64,000 nt of DNA. Origin: Campylobacter massiliensis (GTDB lineage Bacteria; Campylobacterota; Campylobacteria; Campylobacterales; Campylobacteraceae). The number at the start of each line of letters is the position of its first letter. Within the stretch, counting starts at the first letter, position 1. Below the pieces are notes generated by a model. It ran no database searches. It was not told where the DNA came from and was given only the letters and a program-made list of their open reading frames with translations. Below are positions 36,177 through 45,079 of this stretch, one piece after another. The translations under genes were made by a program, and so were the position numbers. Location: contig NZ_JACLZK010000002.1 in the NCBI RefSeq assembly GCF_014253065.1, forward strand, positions 1 through 64,000, given 5' to 3'.

Positions 36177-36680
36177 ATGCGAACGAGTGCGGCGATGCGA
36201 AGACTTGGCGCGGAGAAGCGATTTTTAAAGCAGCTTGCTTGGGTTGCTTTTTTAGTATTTTATCAGAGCATAACGACCGTATTTACGTATCTGCCGCCTC
36301 TTATCGGGATATTTTTTACTTATATGATCACGCTGACCTTGCAAAAACAAAAGACGCTCAAGGAGTTTGGCAAGGAGTGGTATTTTTGTCTATTTTACCT
36401 TACTTTTGCCGAGCAGGCGCACGGCTTTGCGCTCTTTTCGGCGGTGATCGCGTTTATGCTTTTTTATTATTTGATGTCCGACTGGCTCATCGTTACGCTA
36501 AAATCAAGAGAGCTTTTGGCGGTCGGATTCGTCGCCAGCGGTTACGTTTGGACTTGCGCGACCAGCTCTTTTATCTCTTATGCGGCAAATTTGCCGATGC
36601 TAAAATTTGACTACGAGTATCTGATCTACGTCGGTGTGGAGTCCGTTTTGGCGGTAGTTTTGTTTAGGGGGCGCTTATGA
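36177..36680 (+). CDS. MreD-like membrane protein preceding PBP2
   Basis: A 167-residue protein with four to five hydrophobic helices (about 18-50, 65-82, 84-105, 110-130, 145-162). MreD proteins are small, poorly conserved membrane partners of the elongation machinery, encoded next to PBP2 and RodA. Position is the main evidence: it overlaps mrdA by four bases, and C. jejuni has a membrane-protein gene at the same place. No ribosome site precedes the ATG, so expression may depend on coupling from upstream. Confidence 0.65.
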   Translation: MRTSAAMRRLGAEKRFLKQLAWVAFLVFYQSITTVFTYLPPLIGIFFTYMITLTLQKQKTLKEFGKEWYFCLFYLTFAEQAHGFALFSAVIAFMLFYYLMSDWLIVTLKSRELLAVGFVASGYVWTCATSSFISYAANLPMLKFDYEYLIYVGVESVLAVVLFRGRL

Positions 36681-38521
36681 GGATGCGCATAGTTTTTGGC
36701 ATCATATTTAGCGTCTGGGTGCTTTTGCTGGTGCGCGTTTATTATCTTAGCGTCAAATCAAACGACTTTTACGAAGAGATCGCCGAGCAAAATGCGGTAA
36801 AAACGCAGTATTTAGCTCCCGTCAGGGGGCTGATTTTAGACGCCAAAGGCCGTCCTATGGCGGTAAATCGCCTCGGTTTTTCCGTCGCTTTAAAGCCGCA
36901 CCTGAGCGGCAAGAGGGCGGAAATTTTAGACGCTGAGCTTGCAAATTTGCAAAATTTATTCGAGGACTTAAATGTCACGAAGCTAAAGCGCGAATACGTC
37001 AAAGCCGACTCGCCTTATAATCAAGATTTTATTCAGATTATCGATTTTATGGACTACGACAAGATGATACCGCGCATCGCCGAGCTATCGCTACGAGAAA
37101 ATTTGGAGGTCAAGCCAGCCTCCAAGCGCCACTATCCATACAACAACCTAGCCTCTCACATCATCGGTTACGTCGGTCGCGCAAACCAGCAAGACGTCGA
37201 ATCCGACCCCGTCGCAAAGCTAACCAATCACACGGGCAGAAGCGGCACGGAGCGCTTTTATAACTCCGTCTTGCAGGGGCAAGAGGGCGTACGAAAGGTA
37301 AAAGTAAACGCGCTAAATCAGGAAGTCGAGGAGATATCCGTGAGCTACCCGCAAAGCTCGGACATCTCGCTCACGATCGACCTTGAGATGCAAAAATACA
37401 TCGAGGAAATTTTCGGCGACAACGCGGGCGTCATCATCGTGATGGACGTGAGAGACGGCTCGATACTGGCTGCGGGCAGCTTCCCCGAGTATGATCTAAA
37501 CCCGTTCGTTACGGGGTTATCGCAGGCTAAGTGGGACGAGCTCGTTAAAAGTATCGATCATCCATTCACAAACAAGCTCGTAAACGGTCTTTATCCGCCG
37601 GGCTCGGTTATCAAAATGGGCGTGGCGATGGCATTTTTAGATACCGGTAAGATGAACCGCTCCGATGGGTATTTTTGCTCGGGCTCATTTGAGCTTGGAG
37701 GGCGAAATTTTCGCTGCTGGAACGTCTACGGACACGGTTTTATGGATATGAACTCGGCCATACGAGAGAGCTGCGACGATTATTTTTATAAAGGCAGCTT
37801 AAAGGTCGGTATCGACGCTATAACCCCGGTTTTAGAGCGGCTGGGGTTTGGGCAAAAGAGCGGCGTGGATTTGCCTAACGAATTTGTCGGTATCGTGCCC
37901 GGACGCGAGTGGAAGATGCAAAAATACGCCCAGCCGTGGTATCAGGGCGAGACGCTGATCACCTCGATCGGACAGGGCAACTTCCTCGTGACGCCGATGC
38001 AGGTGGTGCGCTATACGGGTATCCTGGCGACGGGGAAAAATATCGTCCCGCATTTTTTACGTAGCGTAAACGGCGAGGAGATTAAATTTGAGCCTACCGA
38101 TGATATCCTCACGCCGTTTGAGAAAAAGCAGTTGCCGTATGTCCAAAAGGCGATGTATGAGGTCGTAAATCATAAAAAAGGCACGGCGCATAAATATTTT
38201 AAAGAGGCAAAACTCACGCTAGCGGCAAAAACGGGTACCGCGCAGGTTGTGGGCATCTCGCAGGCCGAAAAAAAGCGTATGAAAGAAGAGGACATGGAGT
38301 ATCTGCGCCGCTCGCACGCATGGGTCACGACCTATGGGCCGTACGAGGAGCCTAGATATGCCGTTACCGTTATCATCGAGCACGGCGGACACGGCGGTCT
38401 GGCTGCCGGACCTCTAACGGCTAAAATCTTTAATAAGCTACTAGAAATGGGCTACATCGATCAAAAATACGAAATCACCTCGCTAGCAGATACCGAAGCA
38501 GCGCAAAAGAAGAAAAATTAA
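36677..38521 (+). CDS. mrdA: PBP2, peptidoglycan transpeptidase of elongation
   Basis: A 614-residue class B penicillin-binding protein. It has one N-terminal membrane helix (about 4-22), a dimerisation/pedestal region with RGLILDAKGRPMAVN and SHIIGYVGRA, and a transpeptidase domain (about 235-600). Active-site motifs are SxxK in PPGSVIKMG, SCD in IRESCDDYF (the PBP2 form of SxN) and KTGTAQV. PBP2 cross-links glycan made by RodA, encoded at 5275. The C-terminal tail is Glu/Lys-rich. Confidence 0.95.
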   Translation: MRMRIVFGIIFSVWVLLLVRVYYLSVKSNDFYEEIAEQNAVKTQYLAPVRGLILDAKGRPMAVNRLGFSVALKPHLSGKRAEILDAELANLQNLFEDLNVTKLKREYVKADSPYNQDFIQIIDFMDYDKMIPRIAELSLRENLEVKPASKRHYPYNNLASHIIGYVGRANQQDVESDPVAKLTNHTGRSGTERFYNSVLQGQEGVRKVKVNALNQEVEEISVSYPQSSDISLTIDLEMQKYIEEIFGDNAGVIIVMDVRDGSILAAGSFPEYDLNPFVTGLSQAKWDELVKSIDHPFTNKLVNGLYPPGSVIKMGVAMAFLDTGKMNRSDGYFCSGSFELGGRNFRCWNVYGHGFMDMNSAIRESCDDYFYKGSLKVGIDAITPVLERLGFGQKSGVDLPNEFVGIVPGREWKMQKYAQPWYQGETLITSIGQGNFLVTPMQVVRYTGILATGKNIVPHFLRSVNGEEIKFEPTDDILTPFEKKQLPYVQKAMYEVVNHKKGTAHKYFKEAKLTLAAKTGTAQVVGISQAEKKRMKEEDMEYLRRSHAWVTTYGPYEEPRYAVTVIIEHGGHGGLAAGPLTAKIFNKLLEMGYIDQKYEITSLADTEAAQKKKN

Positions 38522-38641
38522 AATTCCGCGTTTAAATTCGTGGTTAAATGATGTCAAATTTGATCAAATTTCTAAAATTCTAGCGGATTAGTCGAGAAGT
38601 AAAATTTGAGTTAAATTTACGAAATCGGCAAGCGGCCGAAT

Positions 38642-39280
38642 TTATCCCTCAAACATCTCCGAAAGCTCGCTTGTGGCGATATTTACTATTTTATTATTTG
38701 CGTCTAGTTCGATCAAATTTTGGGTTTTAAATTTCGCTAAAATCCTTGAAAACGTCTCTGGAGTGATGTTTAGGATGGAAGCAATTTTTATGTGTTTTAG
38801 CTCGTTAAAAAGATCGGCGTGATTAACGAGAAAGCTCGCGACCTTGGCCTCGGAGTTTAGCACGAGCTCTTGATGTATCAGCTCGCTTGCGATTTTTAGC
38901 TTTTGCGAGAGCGATTTGATGATTTGTAGCGATACGCGCGGATTTGATAAAAACTCGGCGTAAAATTTATCGTAGTCGATTTTTAGCACCTCGCCGCCTG
39001 TTAAAAATATCGCCGTCGCCGGAAATTTGATATTTTCAAAGTTGGCAAGCTCGGCTACGAAGCTAATCCCGTTAAACTGATGCATAAAAATCTCTTTGCC
39101 CTTAGGACCGATTTTATAGAGCTTGAGAGAACCTTTTATAAGGAGGTGGAGCCACTTTGACTCCTCGCCCTCCATAAATAAAAACTCGCCTTTTTTATAT
39201 TTTTTTAGGATGCTGATATCTTCCAGCCTTTTTAGCTCGGCCTCGTTTAGCTCCTGAAAAAACGGGATTTGCTCTAGCAT
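38642..39280 (-). CDS. Crp/Fnr-family transcriptional regulator
   Basis: A 212-residue regulator with a cyclic-nucleotide-binding-like N-terminal barrel (about 15-115; FMEGEESKWLHLLIKGSLKL), a dimer helix (about 118-145) and a C-terminal winged helix (about 150-205) with recognition segment ITPETFSRILAKF. It contains no cysteine, so an FNR-type iron-sulfur cluster is excluded; the cAMP-pocket Arg/Ser pattern is also not evident. Campylobacter relatives answer to nitrosative or other stress, but the subgroup cannot be named from sequence alone. It lies eight bases downstream of mscL on the same strand. Confidence 0.85.
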   Translation of the reverse strand: MLEQIPFFQELNEAELKRLEDISILKKYKKGEFLFMEGEESKWLHLLIKGSLKLYKIGPKGKEIFMHQFNGISFVAELANFENIKFPATAIFLTGGEVLKIDYDKFYAEFLSNPRVSLQIIKSLSQKLKIASELIHQELVLNSEAKVASFLVNHADLFNELKHIKIASILNITPETFSRILAKFKTQNLIELDANNKIVNIATSELSEMFEG

Positions 39281-39288
39281 TTGCGCTC

Positions 39289-39693
39289 TTATTTATTTTT
39301 TAAAAGATCTCTGATTTCGGTTAGAAGCGCTATATCCTCAGGCACCGGCGCAGGCTCTTCTGTTTTTGGCTCTTCTTTTGGTTTTTTGAGCGAATTTATA
39401 GCCTTAACTACGCAGAAAATACAAAACGCGATAATCGTAAAATCGACCATCGTTTGTATGAACGAGCCGTAGTTTACGGTTACGGCAGCCGTGTCGCCGA
39501 CCGCGTCTTTTAGCGTAAATTTTAAATCCGTAAAATTCACGCCGCCCGTTAGTACGCCCACGATAGGCATGATCACGTCGCCGACTAGCGAGCTAACGAT
39601 CTTGCCAAAAGCCCCTCCGATCACGACGCCCACGGCCATGTCGATGACGTTGCCGCGCATTGCGAATTCTTTAAATTCCTTGATGAAACTCAT
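39289..39693 (-). CDS. mscL: MscL large-conductance mechanosensitive channel
   Basis: A 134-residue homopentameric channel that releases solutes on hypo-osmotic shock. It has the N-terminal amphipathic helix and pore helix ([20 protein letters not shown], then [17 protein letters not shown]), a periplasmic loop, TM2 (about 68-92) and a charged C-terminal bundle. AAAGGA lies upstream of ATG. It is co-transcribed with the Crp-family gene downstream. Confidence 0.95.
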   Translation of the reverse strand: MSFIKEFKEFAMRGNVIDMAVGVVIGGAFGKIVSSLVGDVIMPIVGVLTGGVNFTDLKFTLKDAVGDTAAVTVNYGSFIQTMVDFTIIAFCIFCVVKAINSLKKPKEEPKTEEPAPVPEDIALLTEIRDLLKNK

Positions 39694-39725
39694 CTTTTTC
39701 CTTTAAATTTTAAAATTAGATATCA

Positions 39726-39731
39726 ATTATA
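39726..39731 (-). promoter_or_regulatory. -10 box of mscL
   Basis: On the minus strand AAATATAATTGAT contains TATAAT, 33 bases upstream of the mscL ATG, with an A/T-rich upstream stretch. It is divergent from the gltX promoter. Confidence 0.5.
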
Positions 39732-39783
39732 TTTATTTTAGCTTCACAAAAGATAAAAAAGCGAGGTTAAATGCCAAAAATGC

Positions 39784-39789
39784 TATAAT
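39784..39789 (+). promoter_or_regulatory. -10 box of gltX
   Basis: TGCTATAATCGC gives TATAAT with an extended TG, 29 bases before the gltX ATG; AAGGA lies between as ribosome site. Confidence 0.6.
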
Positions 39790-39817
39790 CGCCCCAAAAA
39801 TCAATAAGGAAACAAAA

Positions 39818-41119
39818 ATGTATCGTTTTGCGCCGTCGCCTACAGGCGATATGCATCTGGGAAATTTAAGGGTTGCGATCCTAAACTACGTCTGTTCGCT
39901 CCAGGATAAAAGTGGCTTTATCATCCGTATCGAGGATACCGACAAGGAGCGCAATATCCCCGGAAAAGACAAGGAAATTTTAGAAATTTTAGAGCTTTTC
40001 GGTATCAAATGGGACACGCTTTATTATCAAAGTAAAAATTTGAAATTTCACCGCGAATTTGCAGCAAAGCTTTTGATAGATAAAAAAGCGTTTTCGTGCT
40101 TTTGCACCGAAAGCGAACTGGAGGCTAAAAAAGAAGCCGCCAAGGCTAGAGGCGAAGCCTACCGCTACGACGGCACATGCGAGCATCTAAGCGATAACGA
40201 AGTGCTAAATAACCAAAAGCCTTTCGTCGTGCGCATGAAAAAGCCGTTAGGTACGATGAAATTTAAAGACGCTATAAAGGGCGAAATCAGCTTCGAGCCT
40301 GAAAACGTCGATAGCTTTGTGATTATGCGGGCTGATTTTACGCCGACATATAACTTCGCCTGCGCGGTCGATGATATGCTAGAGGGCGTAACCTTCGTTA
40401 TCCGCGGCGAGGATCACGTCAGCAACACGCCAAAGCAAGACCTCATCCGCGAAGGACTAGGCTATACGCAAAAGATAAACTACGCCCACCTGCCTATCAT
40501 CCTAAACGTCGAGGGCAAAAAAATGAGCAAACGCGAGAACGAAAGTAGCGTAAAATGGCTGCTCTCGCAAGGCTTTATGCCAGAAGCTATCGCAAACTAC
40601 ATCGTCTCGCTAGGCTACAAGGCGCCGGTTGAAATCTTTACGATAGAAGAAGCCGCGCAGTGGTTTGATATCTCGAAAGTTTCGGCGTCTCCGGCTAAAT
40701 TTGACGTCAAGCAGCTAGAATACATCAACCGCGAACACATCAAAAGAGCAAGCGATGCAAGACTAGCTGCGCTAATTGGTATAAAACCGGAATTTGCCGC
40801 GCTTGCTAGATTTTACACGCAAGAAAGCAGCCTACTAACCGAGATAAAAGCCAAGGTCGATGCGATTTTTGCGACCAAATTTATCCCTGATGAGTTTAAG
40901 GCGGGTTGCGAGGCTATAAAAACCGCCGCAACTTCGTTAAATTTGAGTGAATTTAGCGAATTTAACGAGCTAAAAAAGGCCCTCATGGATGCCACGGGGC
41001 TAAAGGGCAAAGGCTTTTTTATGCCGCTTAGGATTTTGCTCACGGGCGCCGAGCACGGCCCCGAGCTTAGCGAGCTATATCCGCTCATCAAACCGTATCT
41101 AAAGGAAATTTTACGATGA
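39818..41119 (+). CDS. gltX: glutamyl-tRNA synthetase
   Basis: A 433-residue class I synthetase. The HIGH-type motif lies in [15 protein letters not shown] at the very N-terminus, and KMSKR is in [11 protein letters not shown] (about 235). It is shorter than standard GluRS (about 465). Campylobacters carry two GluRS paralogues, one of which charges tRNA-Gln for amidation; which of the two this is cannot be settled from sequence by eye. It overlaps yggT by four bases. Confidence 0.94.
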   Translation: MYRFAPSPTGDMHLGNLRVAILNYVCSLQDKSGFIIRIEDTDKERNIPGKDKEILEILELFGIKWDTLYYQSKNLKFHREFAAKLLIDKKAFSCFCTESELEAKKEAAKARGEAYRYDGTCEHLSDNEVLNNQKPFVVRMKKPLGTMKFKDAIKGEISFEPENVDSFVIMRADFTPTYNFACAVDDMLEGVTFVIRGEDHVSNTPKQDLIREGLGYTQKINYAHLPIILNVEGKKMSKRENESSVKWLLSQGFMPEAIANYIVSLGYKAPVEIFTIEEAAQWFDISKVSASPAKFDVKQLEYINREHIKRASDARLAALIGIKPEFAALARFYTQESSLLTEIKAKVDAIFATKFIPDEFKAGCEAIKTAATSLNLSEFSEFNELKKALMDATGLKGKGFFMPLRILLTGAEHGPELSELYPLIKPYLKEILR

Positions 41120-41403
41120 TATTTTCGGTATTTTTAGAAGCAGTCGGCAGTATCCTGCATATCGTTATCAGCGCCTATACGTGGATCATCATAGGCGCGG
41201 CGATCATAAGTTGGGTGCGCCCCGATCCCTATAATCCTATCGTGCAACTGCTCTACCGCCTCACCGAGCCCGTCTATGCCGCCATCCGCCGCGTGATACC
41301 GACGGTTTTTGGCGGTATAGATATAGCGCCTATTATCGTGCTTTTGTCGCTTCAGTTTATAGATAGATTTTTTGTAAGGCTCATGTTTGCGTACGCTACT
41401 TAA
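41116..41403 (+). CDS. YggT-family membrane protein
   Basis: A 95-residue protein with two membrane helices (about 4-30 and 65-90) separated by the conserved [19 protein letters not shown] and [12 protein letters not shown] region diagnostic of YggT. Family members are linked to osmotic tolerance or division-site positioning in other bacteria. It sits between gltX and slt with overlaps on both sides. Confidence 0.88.
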   Translation: MIFSVFLEAVGSILHIVISAYTWIIIGAAIISWVRPDPYNPIVQLLYRLTEPVYAAIRRVIPTVFGGIDIAPIIVLLSLQFIDRFFVRLMFAYAT

Positions 41404-43018
41404 ATTTATCCTGCCCGCGATTTTTGCTGTGGCGGCGTTTGGCGGAGTTAAGAGCTTTGAGGAGATAAAAGACGAGCCTAAGGGGCTTGCTAAGGATTAC
41501 TACTTTTACCGTCTTTTAACCGAAGGCGACTATACTAAGGAACAGGCGCAAATTTTAAGCAAAGACGTCTTTCGCAGAGCGGGCGTACTGGCAAAGAAAC
41601 TGGCCGAAATTTTGCCGCCCAAAAAAGTAAAAAGCGAGTGCGACGGCGTAAGCGCGAAAAATATCCTAGACGCAAACGTAACCTGCCAAAAACAGCGCCT
41701 CAGAGTGCCTTTTATGATGAAGCTAAAAAAGGAAACTAGGCAAAAGCTGGCGGATAAATTTAAAGACTCCGATCCGCTTCTTTATCGCCGCCTTAGCTCG
41801 CTAAACGAGAAGCATCCAGAGGATGAATTTGCCAAATTTAACGATACGGACGCGTTTTTGGTTTATTTTAACCAGTCCTCGCACAAGGATAAATTTGATA
41901 AGATATTTGACGCAAATTTTATAAATTTGCTCGCGGCTAAAAAGGAGTTTCACGTTCTAGTAAACGATTTAATAATCGATAAAAAATTGGCTAAATTTAG
42001 ACAAAATTTTCTTGCGATAAAGGAAACCGAGCTCGCGGGCAAGGACGCCTTTATGCTAGGTATAAACGCGGTTTTATTAAATTCTCCAAAAGACGCGGCT
42101 AGGTTTTTTACTAGAGCGCAGGCTGCCTTTGATAGGCAAGACCGCAAGGATAACGCAGTGTTTTGGCTGTATCTACTAAGTAAAAATACAATTTATCTTG
42201 ATAAGTTAAATCAAAGCCGCGACGTAAATATCTATACGCTTTATGCAAACGAACTAACTGGTGCAAGTCCGGCCGCAAACATCGTCTCGCCGACGCCTAC
42301 GAAAGAAAAGGTAGAGGGCTATGACATAAAAGACCCGTTTTTGTGGCAAAAGACATTTAAAATGATAAAAGAGATGAGTGCCGAGGACTCAGCAAATCAC
42401 TCTGAAACCTTTAACACCAAAGAGACGCTAGGGCAGTACGCCTACCTGATGGAAAAAGCAAGCGGCTACAAGGATAGCTACTTCGTCATGCCGTTTGCTG
42501 ATGAGCTAGAGGACGTAAACGCGACTAGAAAAGCGCTACTTTACGCGATCGGCAGGCAAGAAAGCCGCTTTATCCCGGCTGTTATCTCGACCTCTTACGC
42601 GCTTGGTATGATGCAGTTTATGCCGTTTTTAGCTAATCACATCGGCAAAAAAGAGCTTGCGATCCCAAATTTCGATCAAGACGATATGTTTGACCCGCGC
42701 CTTGCCTTAAAATTTGCGGACCACCACTTAAATTATTTGGAGAAATACCTCTACCACCCGCTTTTTGTAGCTTACGCGTATAACGGCGGTATCGGCTTTA
42801 CTAAAAAGATGCTTCAGCGAGGCGACCTTTTTAACGAAGGCAAGTATGAGCCGTTTTTATCCATGGAGCTAGTACCCTTCGCCGAGAGCCGCGACTACGG
42901 CAAAAAGGTACTCGCAAACTATGTTATTTACCTAAGGCTTCTCCGTTCCAGTACATCGATTTCGACACTTTTTGAAAACTTAAAGACGCCTTCTTTGACG
43001 GATAAATTTCGAAAGTAA
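41387..43018 (+). CDS. slt: soluble lytic transglycosylase Slt
   Basis: A 543-residue periplasmic enzyme with a signal peptide (about 1-19), a helical superhelix region (about 20-370) and a C-terminal SLT domain (about 375-520) with the catalytic Glu in IGRQESRF, then ALGMMQFMP and AYNGG. The start is TTG 41387, 17 bases inside yggT, chosen because it provides the signal peptide. The last 95 bases overlap a lipoprotein gene on the opposite strand. Confidence 0.92.
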   Translation: MRTLLKFILPAIFAVAAFGGVKSFEEIKDEPKGLAKDYYFYRLLTEGDYTKEQAQILSKDVFRRAGVLAKKLAEILPPKKVKSECDGVSAKNILDANVTCQKQRLRVPFMMKLKKETRQKLADKFKDSDPLLYRRLSSLNEKHPEDEFAKFNDTDAFLVYFNQSSHKDKFDKIFDANFINLLAAKKEFHVLVNDLIIDKKLAKFRQNFLAIKETELAGKDAFMLGINAVLLNSPKDAARFFTRAQAAFDRQDRKDNAVFWLYLLSKNTIYLDKLNQSRDVNIYTLYANELTGASPAANIVSPTPTKEKVEGYDIKDPFLWQKTFKMIKEMSAEDSANHSETFNTKETLGQYAYLMEKASGYKDSYFVMPFADELEDVNATRKALLYAIGRQESRFIPAVISTSYALGMMQFMPFLANHIGKKELAIPNFDQDDMFDPRLALKFADHHLNYLEKYLYHPLFVAYAYNGGIGFTKKMLQRGDLFNEGKYEPFLSMELVPFAESRDYGKKVLANYVIYLRLLRSSTSISTLFENLKTPSLTDKFRK

Positions 43019-43418
43019 GGTTGATTTTATCGCTTTTGATCTCTGGGGTGCTGACCTCAAAATACTGAGCCCACGGTACCTCAAAGCTCACTTTTTCTAA
43101 AAGCGGATCGTTGGCGGTCAGGCGTCTAACCATGATGCCTCGCTGCGAGCCGTTTGCCGTAAAGCTCTCGTCTAAAATTTTAGCTTCTTTGGGATGCACG
43201 GCCACGACGAATTTCTCTCTTTTTTGTTCATCGATTAGCTCGCTATAGATTGGGTTTAGATAGGTTGCTATGATTAGGATATTCGTATCGGCATCTATGA
43301 TCTCAGACTTGCTCGTGTAGGCTAAAAGTTCGTTTTTTAGCGGTTCGTGGATATATTTTTTATCCGCGCATCCGACTAGCGCCAAAATAAAACTTAAAAA
43401 AAATACGCTCTTTTTCAT
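42924..43418 (-). CDS. conserved Campylobacter lipoprotein of unknown function
   Basis: A 164-residue lipoprotein with signal peptide and lipobox ALVGC (Cys 17). The mature part is predicted mostly beta-strand, with NILIIATYLNPIYSELIDEQ and WAQYFEVSTPEIKSDKINLT. I do not recognise a domain; C. jejuni has a lipoprotein gene at the equivalent place. Its 3' end is antisense to the slt 3' end over 95 bases. Its start is divergent from mobB; an ATTTTA at 43445-43450 could be its -10 box read on the minus strand. Confidence 0.75.
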   Translation of the reverse strand: MKKSVFFLSFILALVGCADKKYIHEPLKNELLAYTSKSEIIDADTNILIIATYLNPIYSELIDEQKREKFVVAVHPKEAKILDESFTANGSQRGIMVRRLTANDPLLEKVSFEVPWAQYFEVSTPEIKSDKINLTFEIYPSKKASLSFQKVSKSMYWNGEALGK

Positions 43419-43483
43419 TTTAATACCTCTTTAAATTTGGTGCTATTTTAGATAAATTTTGCTTTTAAAAAGCCTAAATTTGC

Positions 43484-43489
43484 TATAAT
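43484..43489 (+). promoter_or_regulatory. -10 box of mobB-fbp-metG operon
   Basis: TTTGCTATAATTCG contains TATAAT with extended TG, 30 bases before the mobB ATG; GGAG is the ribosome site. Confidence 0.6.
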
Positions 43490-43519
43490 TCGCGTAAATT
43501 TCAAAAAATTCGGAGAAAA

Positions 43520-44002
43520 ATGAAAAAAGCGGCGATGGCGTTTTCCGGACCTTCAAATAGCGGCAAAACTACGCTTATTTTAAAGGTTGCCAAAAAATTT
43601 ATCGATGACGGGCTAAAAGTCGTAATCATCAAGCACGACCCGGGCGACAAAGCCAGATTTGACGTCGAGGGCAAGGATAGCTACAAATTTAGTCAAATAG
43701 GCGCCGAGGTCGCGGTCATGAGTCCGACGCGCACGACCTTTTTCTCGCAGGAGGGCAAGAGTGTGGAGGATGTCGTGGCGATGGCGGGCGAGTTTGATTT
43801 GCTACTAGTTGAGGGGCTAAAGACTCTGCCGCTGCCGCGTATTAGCGTGTTTAAGGATGAGATAAACGAGGATTATCTTAGCTTTTCAAACGCGATCGCA
43901 AGCTACAAAAGAGACTACGTCATAGATAAGCCAAACTTCGATCTAGACGATACGCAGACCATCTGCGAGTGGATATTAAAAAACGCAAAGGTTTTAAAAT
44001 GA
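43520..44002 (+). CDS. mobB: MobB, molybdopterin-guanine dinucleotide biosynthesis adaptor
   Basis: A 160-residue GTP-binding P-loop protein that assists MobA in attaching GMP to molybdopterin for Mo/W enzymes. Walker A is [11 protein letters not shown] (about 9-19), followed by [11 protein letters not shown] and [12 protein letters not shown], and Walker B-like [15 protein letters not shown]. It overlaps fbp by four bases. Confidence 0.9.
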   Translation: MKKAAMAFSGPSNSGKTTLILKVAKKFIDDGLKVVIIKHDPGDKARFDVEGKDSYKFSQIGAEVAVMSPTRTTFFSQEGKSVEDVVAMAGEFDLLLVEGLKTLPLPRISVFKDEINEDYLSFSNAIASYKRDYVIDKPNFDLDDTQTICEWILKNAKVLK

Positions 44003-44853
44003 ACGAAATTTTCGAAACGATTAAAAAAATCGCCGTAAAAATCGGCGAAGAGATAAAGTACGCCGACCTAGGCTACACTGATCACGCCAATGCCACGGGC
44101 GACACGCAGCTAAAGCTAGACGTGAGAAGCGACGAGATCATCACGGCCGAGTTTGCAAATTTAGCCTGTGTAAAAGCACTCGTTAGCGAGGAAAAAGAGG
44201 ATATGCTGGCGCTAAACGAGAGCGCGAAATTTATCGTCGCCTACGATCCGCTAGACGGCTCTAGCCTGGTGGATGTAAATTTTTCCATCGGCTCGATTTT
44301 TGGTATTTACGAAAATGAGCTAACGCCGCAAAATCTAAAAGCCGCAGCCTACGTCGTTTACGGCCCGCGCCTGGAGCTCGTGCTTTGCGAGGAGGGGACG
44401 GCTCCGGCACTTTACCGCCTAGGCAGGGACGGCGAGTTTAAATTTATCAAAAATCTAGCGCTCGCGCCAAAGGGCAAGCTAAACGCTACGGGCGCGACGC
44501 AAAAGGGCTGGAGCGAAACTCATGCTAAATTTATTCGCGAACTGTTTTTGCAGGGGTATCGCCTCAGATACTCGGGCGCCATGGTGAGCGACCTGCATCA
44601 AATTTTGCTAAAAGGTGGCGGGCTTTTTAGTTATCCGGCTACGACGGACGCGCCAAAGGGTAAGCTAAGAGCGCTATTTGAGGTGCTGCCGTTTGCCTTC
44701 ATCTACGAGCGCGCAGGCGGTGCGACTAGCGACGGATACTCGGCAACGCTTTTTGATATGAAAGTGGAAAAAATCCATCAAACCACGCCTTGCTTTTTCG
44801 GCTCCAAAGACGAGATAAATTTACTGCATAAATTTTACGGAAGCGCGAAATGA
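43999..44853 (+). CDS. fbp: fructose-1,6-bisphosphatase class I
   Basis: Fbp performs the committed step of gluconeogenesis, which campylobacters depend on because glycolysis is incomplete. From ATG 43999 it is 284 residues. Metal and substrate motifs are [35 protein letters not shown] and [10 protein letters not shown]. Start choice: ATG overlapping the mobB stop (ATGA). It is followed by a small Cys protein and metG. Confidence 0.95.
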   Translation: MNEIFETIKKIAVKIGEEIKYADLGYTDHANATGDTQLKLDVRSDEIITAEFANLACVKALVSEEKEDMLALNESAKFIVAYDPLDGSSLVDVNFSIGSIFGIYENELTPQNLKAAAYVVYGPRLELVLCEEGTAPALYRLGRDGEFKFIKNLALAPKGKLNATGATQKGWSETHAKFIRELFLQGYRLRYSGAMVSDLHQILLKGGGLFSYPATTDAPKGKLRALFEVLPFAFIYERAGGATSDGYSATLFDMKVEKIHQTTPCFFGSKDEINLLHKFYGSAK

Positions 44854-45062
44854 GCGAGCACACAGCGCAAACGGCCCAAAAGGACGAATTTGAGCTGGAG
44901 CTTGATCGCCAAAGAGAAATTTTACAAGCTTGTCAGCGCGAAAAGGGACTAAACTCGTGCTTTGCCTGCAAGGCGATGTTTGAGTGCAAAACCCGCAAAA
45001 ACTACGTGGATGCCGTATATAGCTCGATGTCTAAAGGCGACGGCGGCGGATTTGATTTTTAA
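44850..45062 (+). CDS. small Cys-rich conserved protein between fbp and metG
   Basis: A 70-residue acidic protein coupled to fbp by an ATGA overlap. Residues about 29-46 contain [20 protein letters not shown]; the CxxC and nearby Cys could bind zinc or form disulfides. The tail is Gly-rich. No known domain is recognised, but a similar gene occupies this place in C. jejuni, which favours a real protein. Confidence 0.7.
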   Translation: MSEHTAQTAQKDEFELELDRQREILQACQREKGLNSCFACKAMFECKTRKNYVDAVYSSMSKGDGGGFDF

Positions 45063-45079
45063 ATTTAAAAAGGAAAGAT

